A DNA stretch of 64,000 nucleotides, taken from positions 52,879,501 to 52,943,500 of the forward strand of contig CM075652.1 of the NCBI GenBank assembly GCA_037953625.1, read 5' to 3'. Under the pieces are notes generated by a model, which was not told the origin of the DNA, made no database searches, and saw nothing but the letters and a program-made list of their open reading frames with translations. The stretch comes from Crotalaria pallida. Its lineage: Eukaryota > Streptophyta > Magnoliopsida > Fabales > Fabaceae. Of this stretch, positions 56,491 to 64,000 are shown one piece after another; within the stretch, counting starts at the first letter, position 1; each line of letters begins with the position of its first letter. The position numbers were made by a program, and so were the translations under genes.

Positions 56491-56502
56491 TGGTATCAGA
56501 GC
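56491..56502 (+). promoter_or_regulatory. E4 primer-binding site
   Basis: TGGTATCAGAGC, complementary to the initiator-Met tRNA 3' end, two bases after the 5' LTR. Confidence 0.9.
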
Positions 56503-56558
56503 TCGGTCGAAAGACACGAGCATAGAGCTTTTTCGTTAAGATCCTTAAGGAAACTACA

Positions 56559-58340
56559 ATGGGTTCTACGAATCCTTTTGGTGGTGAAGGTGCTTCAATA
56601 AATCGCCCTCCTATGTTTGGTGGAGAGGGTTATGGTTATTGGAAAATTAGGATGAGAATCTTTATAGAAGCCATAGATGTGAACATTTGGGAAGCCATTG
56701 AAAATGGTCCTTATATTCCCTCAAAAGATGTAGAAGGTGTGCTTACCCTAACTCCCAAAGATAAGTGGACCGATGATGATAAAAGGAAAATTCAATATGA
56801 TTTAAAAGCAAAAAATATCATCACCTCCGCTCTATCTTATGATGAGTTCTTTAGAGTCTCCCAATGTAAAGATGCCAAAGATATGTGGGACACCTTGCAA
56901 GTCACACATGAAGGCACTAGTGAAGTTAGGCGTGCTAGATTAAATTCTTTGATGCATGAATATGAATTGTTTCGTATGTTGCCTAATGAATCTATATGTT
57001 TTATGCAAAAACGTTTTACTCATATTGTTAATCATCTCATTGCTCTTGGTAAAACTTTCTTGAATTGTGAACTTGTTAACAAAGTTTTAAGATGTCTAAG
57101 TAGGGAATGGCAACCCAAGGTTACCGCAATAGTTGAAATAAAGGACTTGGACACCATGGACTTAGCAACACTTTTCAGAAAGCTACAAGAACATGAAATG
57201 GAGCTTGGACGTTTGCAAATGCATGAAGAGTCGGATAAATACAAAGAGAGAAAAGGAATTGCTCTTAAAGCTCAAAGGTCATATAAAAAGGAAGAGAGTT
57301 CCGATGATGTTGATAATGAAGATTCCGATTCGGACATTGATGAAGAGGAGATGAAGCTTCTACTAAGAAAGTTCAATAAGATTCTAAGAAGAAAAGGAAG
57401 GTTGAACAAGGACAAAAGTAAAGAGAAGAATTCCCCACACTACAAGACAAAGACTTCAAAAGAAGGAATAGTTTGCCATGAATGTGGAAAGCCCGGTCAT
57501 CTCAAGTACTCATGCTCTAAGTATCTCAAGAAGAAGGAGAAAGAAAAGAAAACTAAAAGGGCATACATAGTTTGGAATAGTGATGATGAACAAGACAAGA
57601 AAAGCACAACTAGTAGTTCTTCGGATGATGAACATGCTGCTTGTCTCAGCTTGATAGCTCAAGTACATGAAGAGGAAAGCTCAAATGAGGAATCAAGTGA
57701 GCAAAGCGATGAAAGCGATATAAGTGAAACTAAATCCGAAATTTCTTCCAAATATGAAATGTTATATAATGCTTATGAAGAAATGCATAAACAATTTAAG
57801 AAACTAGCTTTGAAAAACATTGAAAGGAAGAAGCTCATTTTGAAACATCAACAAGAGATTTTAGAACTTCAAAAACAAGTTGATGAGCTTAATCTTCAAA
57901 ATGAAACTCTTGATCTTATCTATGCTAGTTCTTCTTGTGATTGTGCTAGTAGATTGAATATTGTGGTTGATTGTGAGAATTGCAAGTTGCTTAAGGATGA
58001 AAATGCTATTTTTAAAAATAAGCTTGCAAGTTTCTCAAATGGTGATATTAGATTGCGCACATTGTTAAATTTTCAAAGAGAAAATTCAAATAAGTTTGGT
58101 TTGGGTTATACTAATGCTAAGAGTAAATCTCATAGAAATGTTGTTGATTTTTCAAAAGTTGATTTTTCAAATGCACCAACATGTTTCTATTGTGGTACTC
58201 ATGGACATACTTCAAATGTGTGTTATATTAAAGTGCATGATATACCTAAAGGAGATTTTGTTTGGATGAAAAAGGGTGAGAGTCCCTACACTAACAAAAA
58301 TGGATCCAAAACCATTTGGATACCAAAAAGCAAAGCATGA
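56559..58340 (+). CDS. E4 gag with two zinc knuckles
   Basis: Intact 593-codon ORF. Start MGSTNPFGGEGASINRPPMF, then a copia gag with YWKIRMRIFIEA, AKDMWDTLQVTHEGT and the FLNCELVNKVLRCLSREWQP stretch (UBN2-type; residues about 20-220). A Lys-rich region precedes a zinc knuckle CHECGKPGHLKYSC (306-319). An acidic Ser/Glu-rich region and a long coiled-coil-like helix (about 400-460) follow. A second knuckle CFYCGTHGHTSNVC lies at 542-555. It ends with GSKTIWIPKSKA, where SIRE-like relatives continue into protease. Gag would package the RNA; the intact frame agrees with the young age. Confidence 0.9.
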   Translation: MGSTNPFGGEGASINRPPMFGGEGYGYWKIRMRIFIEAIDVNIWEAIENGPYIPSKDVEGVLTLTPKDKWTDDDKRKIQYDLKAKNIITSALSYDEFFRVSQCKDAKDMWDTLQVTHEGTSEVRRARLNSLMHEYELFRMLPNESICFMQKRFTHIVNHLIALGKTFLNCELVNKVLRCLSREWQPKVTAIVEIKDLDTMDLATLFRKLQEHEMELGRLQMHEESDKYKERKGIALKAQRSYKKEESSDDVDNEDSDSDIDEEEMKLLLRKFNKILRRKGRLNKDKSKEKNSPHYKTKTSKEGIVCHECGKPGHLKYSCSKYLKKKEKEKKTKRAYIVWNSDDEQDKKSTTSSSSDDEHAACLSLIAQVHEEESSNEESSEQSDESDISETKSEISSKYEMLYNAYEEMHKQFKKLALKNIERKKLILKHQQEILELQKQVDELNLQNETLDLIYASSSCDCASRLNIVVDCENCKLLKDENAIFKNKLASFSNGDIRLRTLLNFQRENSNKFGLGYTNAKSKSHRNVVDFSKVDFSNAPTCFYCGTHGHTSNVCYIKVHDIPKGDFVWMKKGESPYTNKNGSKTIWIPKSKA

Positions 58341-59060
58341 TTGTTTTTGTAGGTATGATTGAAGAGCAAAAGGACTTTCATGTGATATTCATTCATTTGC
58401 TACTTCAATTGGTATCAAGAAGAAAATCCTACAAATTGGTAACATTCAATATTATACAATTGGTATTTGTTTAGTCACAATTGGTATTGCTCATAGTTCT
58501 CTCAATTGGTATTATTTCTTATAATGTGATATTGTTTATACTATTGAGAAAATACTATTGGTATCAATATCTTACAATTGTTTTACAATTGATATCATGT
58601 TATTGGTATACAATTTTGTTTGATATTGAATTGAATAAAAGCATGGTAACCATCTATCGATGATGCTTTGGTTGTTATATCATATTAGTATCTCTATTTT
58701 GGCTTAGATCATATATTTTAAATTGGTATATATATTTCTTTTTGATAATGCCAAAGGGGGAGAAATATGATGTTTTGAAAAAGAGGAGATTTGTATTTGA
58801 AAGGTTTTAAAAAGGGGAGAAATATTATTATTTTGGGGAGAAATAAAATAGTATGTTTGGAGAAAGGTTGTTTTGTTGTTTTTATGTAGGTTGAGCAAAG
58901 TTGTTGAAGATAGGGGGAGAATCAAGATTAACTCAATTGGATTTCAAATGTCAAAAGCATTAATTGAGGGGGAGCAAGAGTCTCACCGTGTGATCAAATG
59001 GTTCAAGCATCAACAACTTCAATGAACTTCAAACGATTTCAAAACATGTTTGTCATTTTC
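58341..59060. other. E4 region after gag, with PBS-like repeats
   Basis: No ORF with a domain. AATTGGTAT or very similar words recur about nine times between 58405 and 58730 (for example 58405, 58455, 58477, 58501, 58719). They resemble the CAATTGGTATCAGAGC at the end of the 5' LTR and PBS (56487-56502), but only the first part. The final part has GGGGGAG- and GGGGAG-rich purine tracts at about 58755, 58815, 58835, 58913 and 58969. Confidence 0.6.
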
Positions 59061-59074
59061 AAAAAGGGGGAGAT
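59061..59074 (+). promoter_or_regulatory. E4 polypurine tract
   Basis: AAAAAGGGGGAGAT directly before the 3' LTR. Confidence 0.9.
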
Positions 59075-60615
59075 TGTAAGATCCATGAAGAATGTTTTGA
59101 TAAATGCCAAAAGGTTTTGAACAAGCTACAAATGTGTTGATCAAGTTCAAGCTCAACAAGCAACAACAAACATCAAGTTAAGAAGAGAGAGCCAACTCAT
59201 GAAGACTTAGTTTGGTAGTTTGTGTTTTATTGTTTTATATTTTGCCTCACAAGTCTTTTAGTTTATGAGTTTGGGTAGAGTTATTAGAGGGTAGTGAATC
59301 TCTTTTGATTGCATGATTATATCATATTTTGAGTATTCACTTTGTCTAAAATCCATAGGTGGCTTAAAGGTTTTAAAGAAAAGGTTTAGTTTTTGAGAAA
59401 ACAAGTTTTTAGTGATTTTTATGCTGATTACTCGAGTAACACATATTTCACTCGAGTAAAATTTATCAAGCTTGTGGCTTACTCGATTAATCATTATTTC
59501 ACTCGAGTAAAATGTTTTCAGCTTTCGGCTTACTCGAGTAACACTCATTTCACTCGAGTAACTCGATCAGATATGGTTTTTAAAATGCGTTTTTAACTTC
59601 TCAAAAGCTATTCTAAGTGCTCTAACTTTTGGGTATTCTATATAAACCTTTTCCTAATCATTTCTATCAATGAGAATCAACTAGAATCATTTTGATACAC
59701 AATTTTACAAAGAATCAAAGCCACACTATTCTCTCTCACTCTCTCAAGATCAAAGCTCTCATTTTCATATTCTTTGATCAAGAACCTTGAATCTCTCATG
59801 TTGATCTTTTCATAGCTTTTGAAAGAGATTCATAGGATTGTTATTTTGTTTTCATTTTGAGTTGTAATCATTGCAAGAGGCAAACATTCTACAACATTGG
59901 AATCCTTGATTTTGTGAATCAAGCAAGTTTCATTGGAAGCCTTGGTGAGGCATTTCATCAAGCACTTGGAAGCCTTGTTGAAGAACAAGCATTTGGAAGT
60001 CTTGTGAGTGAAGCAAGCAATTGGAAGTCTTGTTGTGGGTATCGGCAAGAAAAAGAGAAGAGGTTAGATTAGATATCAATAGGGTTACAAGGCAAGGGTG
60101 TGGTATCTCTTGTAGGCTAGCAAGAAGGAAGTCTTGTGAGGCATTTACTTGTAATTTGAGAAACTCTAATTCCTCATAGTGAAGAATCTCTCTTGGTTGA
60201 AGAGGGGACTGGAGTAGCTTTCAAGTGGATGAAAGTGAACCAGGATAAATCACTGTGTCGTATCTCTAAACTCTCTACTCTTTACAATTCTTGTTATTAA
60301 TTGTGTTCTTGATTGAAAACCTCGAAAAAGTGATTTTTCTATATTTGATTGAATTGAATCTTTATTGTGCAAAATTGATAAAGGGAAAATCATTTTCATA
60401 ACCTAGGTTAATCAATAAGAATATAGGTGTTAATTGTTTCCGCTGAATCTCTGATATAATATTTGTTAATTGATTGATTTTCATTGGTTTTAATCGCTTA
60501 GATTTGTTTCTTGCGAAAATCTTTCAAGGTATCTTGTACACCTATTCAACCCCCCCTTCTAGGTGTTCTCCTAGTGTCTCCTAGTTGTTTCACCCACCGA
60601 TTGTAGGTTCTAACA
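59075..60615 (+). repeat. E4 3' LTR
   Basis: Nearly identical to the 5' LTR. Visible changes include C for T at about 59346, T for C in the second palindrome spacer, and one extra C in a C run near 60550. Followed by GTCTC at 60616-60620. Confidence 0.95.
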
Positions 60616-60620
60616 GTCTC

Positions 60621-60848
60621 AAGCCCCACGACAGCAACTAGGGAATCCACGACTTGAGTGTCGAGAGGACTATGATGCATGGTGTCAACAAAACCTTGAT
60701 TGGAATCCTGAACAGCAACTTCATTTACGGCTGACGAGGAGGTGTCATCAATGCATCTTTGCATAGACGCTTCGATAGTTTTGAATCTATCGGCCTGTTC
60801 TGGAGAAACCATGGCATAAGAAGGATCATCAGAAGTTAAATCCTCCAT
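60621..60848 (-). pseudogene. E1 antisense ORF, upstream part
   Basis: Minus-strand start at the ATG 60846-60848, MEDLTSDDPSYAMVSPEQAD then RFKTIEASMQRC. The frame runs into the GTCTC site at 60616-60620 where E4 is inserted, and continues on the other side (54948 downward) with TTACVPPFE before the donor-like GTAACT. It is acidic and not similar to any domain I know. It forms the first part of the antisense gene at 54044-54915. Confidence 0.62.
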
Positions 60849-60865
60849 GACCACGTGACGACGAG

Positions 60866-63554
60866 TGTAAAATTATCTAAGCGGAATCGGGGGTTAAATC
60901 TGCGTTTTAAGTATTACAAATCAGTCGGTGCGAGAAAATTTGGTATTTATTATAGGATGCTAACAAATTAAATTCCACCGTTGGATATGAAGTTTAAGGG
61001 ATTAAAAAGCTTGTCTAAAAATTTGGGCCCAATCCGACGGTTAACGAAAAAGTTATGGCGATTTGAAGTAAGGGCCCTCAGGGGACGCCCAGGCGCACCA
61101 GAGTGCATCAGATGCACCAACTCAGGGAGTTATTCGCCCAGGCGCGCCATATGCTCGCCCAGGCGCGCCAGCAGCACCAGCCAGACTCGTGGTGCGCCAG
61201 AAACCCGCACCAGCCTCCATCGTTCCACCAGCGCGTGCACCAGTTCGAGCATCAGCACCAATCTGGTGCGTGTCTTGCGCTCAGGCGCAACCAGACCGCG
61301 CCCAGGCGCGCGGCGCGAGTCTGATCCGCACCAACACCTTATATGGTGCGCCAGCCACCCCCCAAAACCCCCATTTCTCCCTTCCCTTCTCCATCAAGTC
61401 CAACCTCCTTTCCTCCCCTCTATCTCTCTCACCACCTTCAGCCACCGCCGGAGCCACCCAAGGCCGCCGCCATCTCTTATACCCTTCCTCCCTCCCCATA
61501 GATCCACTCTCTCTCTCTCTCTTCCCTCTTGGTTTCTTTCTCTCTCTTTCCCTCATAATCTATTTCCCCTCTCTCTCCACCACGAACCACGGCCTTGGAC
61601 CACCACCCACCACCACCACCTTGAGCGCCTCTTCCTCTCCCTTTCCCTCTTGACTCCGAGTTCCCTTTCTCTCTCTCTCTCTCTCTTCTTCCTTGAGCTC
61701 TCTCTCTCTTTCTCTCCCTCCACCGGATCTCACCGGCATCGTTACCGACCGTGACCGCACTGGGCTTGTGCTGGGTACCCCGAGGCTCGAAGCTTTTGCC
61801 TTGATCCAGCCGCGATCGTTCTCGCTAACGAGGAGCAACACCGACGCCGTCATCGTCGCCGAGCCACAACCCAGGTTCTTTTTAAAAGAAAGCCCGAGGT
61901 AAGAAGGGTCGTATTACCTCTACTTAGAAAGTAAATTCTAGGATTCCATAGTGGTGACTAAGAATAGGATAATTAGGAAATAAGTTAGTGAACCTTAGGG
62001 TAGTCCCCGCTAATATAAATGATTTATTTTAAATTGATAATGGAATAAATTGAATGTGCATAGAATGAGTTCCGGAGTGAATGAATGTGATAGGATATTA
62101 GTTAAGGAAAACCAGCGAAGCGTGAGAGTAAAAGAATATAGAGTATCTGTAATAGGCAAGGCGAGTAGAATTATTAAGACTAAAGGTGTGGTAAAAGAGG
62201 AGTTAAAGTACGAAAACAATAAGAAAGCACGGAGTAGACTTAGTTAAGAGTTGTCAGGTAGTAATGAAATAGAAACGAAAATGATAAACTAAATTCCAAA
62301 TACAAGTGGGTAATCGGTAAAAGAATTTAGTGAAAAGATGATAAGACAAATAGAGAGAATGCGATTATGGTAGTTTAATAGAATGTAGTTAGATGTAAGC
62401 TAGAGTAATTAATAAAAAGAATAAGGAAAAAGGGAAAGGAAGAGAGGAAGAAAAAGAAAAGAAAGAGAACAGGGAAATAACTAAGAGCTAGTAACGAGAA
62501 TTAAAATATAACGTATATGGCATAATCAAGAAGAACTAGTGAAAAATGAGAATCATTAGGGAAGAGAATACACTTAAAATAAAAGAGGATAAAGAGCAGA
62601 GAAAGGACTAAATCGGTAGGAGGTCGTTAGACCCTGTCACCATAATATAAAACGGCAGGAGGTCGTTAGACTCTGTCACCATAATATAAAACGGCGGGAG
62701 GTCGTTAGACCCTGTCACCATAATATAAAACGGCGGGAGGTCGTTAGACCCTGTCACATAATATAAATTAAAACAACAGGAGGTCGTTAGACCCTGTCAC
62801 CATAATGTAATATGGCAGGAGGTCATTAGACCCTGTCACCGTAATAAAAAGTAAAATGGCGGGAGTTCGTTAGACCCTGTCACAATAATAAAAAGTAAAA
62901 CGGCAGGAGGTCGTTAGACCCTGTCACCAATAAAAGGGTAAAGGAGCGTAAAGGTAACCGGCATGTTGGTCAAATAATGGAAAATGGATAACGAATGGAA
63001 ATGAGAGAATGATAAGAGAACCAAAAATTAAGAGAATGTGAGAATAAGTAAAGAACTAGAAGAGATTAATTAAATGAATAATGTATACTAATAATTTTGT
63101 AAGCTTAGTTTATTACTATGTCTCCTATAGGATTTATCTTTTTAAGTTCTGTGTAATGCTACCCTTCTTGCTATATTTTGCAGGTATTGAAGTGGAGCTT
63201 ACATGGAATATGGTCGAGCAGGATTTTCATTCCACTACGTGGAATGTATATTGAATATTTTGAGTGGACAATTACTTGTTGTAAATGATAATATGAAATA
63301 GTCGTTTGCCCTGAAACTTGTACTAATCGGGCGTTAGGAGCTGATCTGTTTATTGCATTGTTGTGTTTTATATTTTTTAAATATTTCTGAACTGATAGGT
63401 TTTAAAAAGAAAATTTTTGGGAAGTCCAGAAAACAGAGGAAACTCGGCCGGATTTTCGTAAAAGTTTTTATAAGTAATTAAGTTTTAAAAGGAATTATCT
63501 AACACCAATTTCAATAAAACCTATAAATTAACCAATTAATGTGAGGGTGTTACA
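60866..63554 (+). repeat. E5 5' LTR
   Basis: Start probably at TGTAAAATTATC (60866), 18 bases from the antisense ORF start, with ACGAG as possible target site; end at GTGTTACA (63554). It has GC-rich words CGCCCAGGCGCGCC (from about 61137), a CT-rich leader (61370-61720), donor-like GAGGTAAG (GT at 61899-61900), a minisatellite (62612-62935), GTGTAATGCTACCCTTCTTG (63151-63170) and an acceptor-like TTTTGCAGGT (AG at 63182-63183). The 257-codon ORF at 60981-61754 is low-complexity Pro/Ser-rich and not a gene. Confidence 0.75.
62612..62935 (+). repeat. Minisatellite in E5 LTR, eight units
   Basis: Eight units of about 40-45 bp. The core GGAGGTCGTTAGACC is followed by CTGTCACC and an AT-rich AATATAAAACGG-like spacer. 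GGTC and GACC form a four-base stem around GTTA. The GACCCTGT end of the core resembles the solo LTR B unit. One unit lost the first stem base (GTTCGTTAGACC). Confidence 0.9.
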
Positions 63555-63557
63555 TTT

Positions 63558-63569
63558 TGGTATCAGAGC
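63558..63569 (+). promoter_or_regulatory. E5 primer-binding site
   Basis: TGGTATCAGAGC four bases after the LTR, as in E2. Confidence 0.9.
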
Positions 63570-63731
63570 AGTTTCCCTCAGCCTTTGGAGTGTGGACTCA
63601 CATCTCCGATGGTTACTCACCAAGCGAGTAACTGATTCATGTAGCAAAAGTCTAAGTCTAGGAATAGGGTATTTAGGTTATTGATTAAGTATTCAGTCTT
63701 TAACCGGCTGTTCCCTCCATGACCTAACAGT

Positions 63732-64000
63732 ATGGCTGGGTGACGTGCCGAAAATGATCGGATGGCTGCTATATTGGAGAACCTGATTCAAATGAATCAG
63801 AACCAGGCACAAATGCAACAGAATCAAGCTGAAAATATCACAGCAGCCGCAGCCGCAGCAGCAACAGCATTGAATCCACCACCCGTTCCTGTCAAAATTA
63901 ACTGGATGGCTCGATTTAGGAAATGCGAACCGCCTAGGTTCGACGAAGGTTTCAATCCTCATGGAGCTCAGAAATGGCTCCAAGAAATTGAGAAAGTTCT
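63732..64000 (+). pseudogene. E5 gag, start only
   Basis: ATG at 63732 in the same context as E2 gag. The fourth codon is TGA (63741-63743), after which the same frame continues: ENDRMAAILENLIQ, a Gln-rich stretch, an Ala-rich run, INWMARFRKCEPP and WLQEIEKV. E2 has the corresponding segments in order. The frame runs out of the window. The early stop suggests this copy cannot make gag from this ATG. Confidence 0.8.

Larger units (their letters stand above)
54949..60615 (+). mobile_element. E4: gag-only SIRE-like Ty1/copia element
   Basis: LTRs of 1540 and 1541 bp with GTCTC duplications, inserted in the E1 antisense ORF. The interior is only 2.6 kb: initiator-Met-type PBS, an intact gag ORF, a 0.7-kb non-coding region, and a polypurine tract. 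No protease, integrase or RT is present, so it would be mobilised only with proteins of a relative (a TR-GAG design). By eye the LTRs differ by about seven substitutions and one C in a run, so this is the youngest insertion in the cluster. Confidence 0.93.
28862..60865 (+). mobile_element. E1: Tat-lineage Ty3/gypsy element, carrying nested insertions
   Basis: The host element of the cluster. Its own sequence is 28862-36541, 53342-54948 and about 60621-60865, split by E2 and E4, with E5 at its right edge. Order: 5' LTR, PBS, gag, protease, RT, RNase H, a second RNase H, integrase, and a minus-strand ORF. This order and the second RNase H mark the Tat lineage of gypsy elements. It has at least four in-frame stops and five frameshifts, so it is the oldest and dead. 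Its 3' LTR is not in the window; it would lie beyond E5. The left end and the right edge are approximate. Confidence 0.75.
60866..64000 (+). mobile_element. E5: Tekay-like gypsy element, truncated by window end
   Basis: A 5' LTR ending GGGTGTTACA (63554), an initiator-Met PBS, a leader with CTCCATGACC-type words as in E2, and the start of gag. The remainder lies beyond the window. It abuts the E1 antisense ORF start, so it is probably inserted in E1. The left boundary is uncertain. Confidence 0.82.

Noticed and set aside
60866..60990. E1 3' LTR directly after the antisense ORF
   Set aside because: No sequence similar to the E1 5' LTR (28862-30538) occurs here; the region instead leads into the E5 LTR.
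60981..61754. 257-codon plus-strand ORF, Pro/Ser/Arg-rich
   Set aside because: It lies in the GC- and CT-rich leader part of the E5 LTR, is low complexity in all frames and has no domain.
62612..62935. Regular repeats resembling a CRISPR array
   Set aside because: Spacers are AT-rich variants of each other rather than unique, there are no cas genes, and the array lies inside a plant LTR.

Overview
The window is eukaryotic, AT-rich plant nuclear DNA. It is probably from a eudicot and most plausibly a legume, judged from the repeat families and one ERF gene; the species cannot be named from sequence alone. I can support only one ordinary host gene, an intronless AP2/ERF transcription factor of the group IX (ERF1-like) type on the minus strand at 10605-11411. 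Almost everything else I can interpret is transposable-element DNA.

Layout. 1-10600: AT-rich intergenic DNA with small elements (foldback MITE, a tRNA-derived SINE, a Mutator-like MITE with 9-bp target duplication) and a decayed minus-strand Ty1/copia element (7095-8817 and 4190-4985) split by a decayed Ty3/gypsy Tat-like fragment (about 5000-7085). 10605-11411: the ERF gene with a TATA box at 11524-11531. 12300-16350: a LINE-like insertion, MITEs, (TA)n tracts and a dispersed repeat pair. 16647-20312: a 3.7-kb solo LTR with TGTAC target duplications. 20313-25720: remnants including the C-terminal part of a LINE reverse transcriptase and a SIRE-like LTR piece. 25727-28393: a second, minus-oriented solo LTR with TTGGG target duplications.

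28862 to the window end is a nested retrotransposon cluster. E1 is a Tat-lineage Ty3/gypsy element with a second RNase H and an antisense ORF; it is broken by many stops and frameshifts. Its integrase is interrupted by E2 (36542-53336, ATTAT duplication), a Tekay-like chromovirus with a chromodomain-type C-terminus. The E2 integrase is in turn interrupted by E3 (42459-49904, GGAAG duplication), an internally deleted Athila-like element. The E1 antisense ORF is interrupted by E4 (54949-60615, GTCTC duplication), a gag-only SIRE-like element with nearly identical LTRs. E5 (about 60866 to the end) is another Tekay-like element next to the antisense ORF start, and it runs off the window.

Three recurrent LTR features stand out. 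First, the Tekay-like LTRs (E2, E5 and both solo LTRs) each carry a GAGGTAAG donor-like site and, 1.2-2.2 kb on, an acceptor-like site, as if each holds an intron. Second, inside that interval each LTR has a minisatellite built from short hairpins. In E2 and solo LTR A the loop is a constant CTGGG while the stem sequences change in a compensating way. Third, several unrelated LTRs carry pairs of short palindromes whose starts are about 20-22 bp apart, two helical turns, although the palindrome sequence differs between families. These are the best candidates for undescribed biology here.
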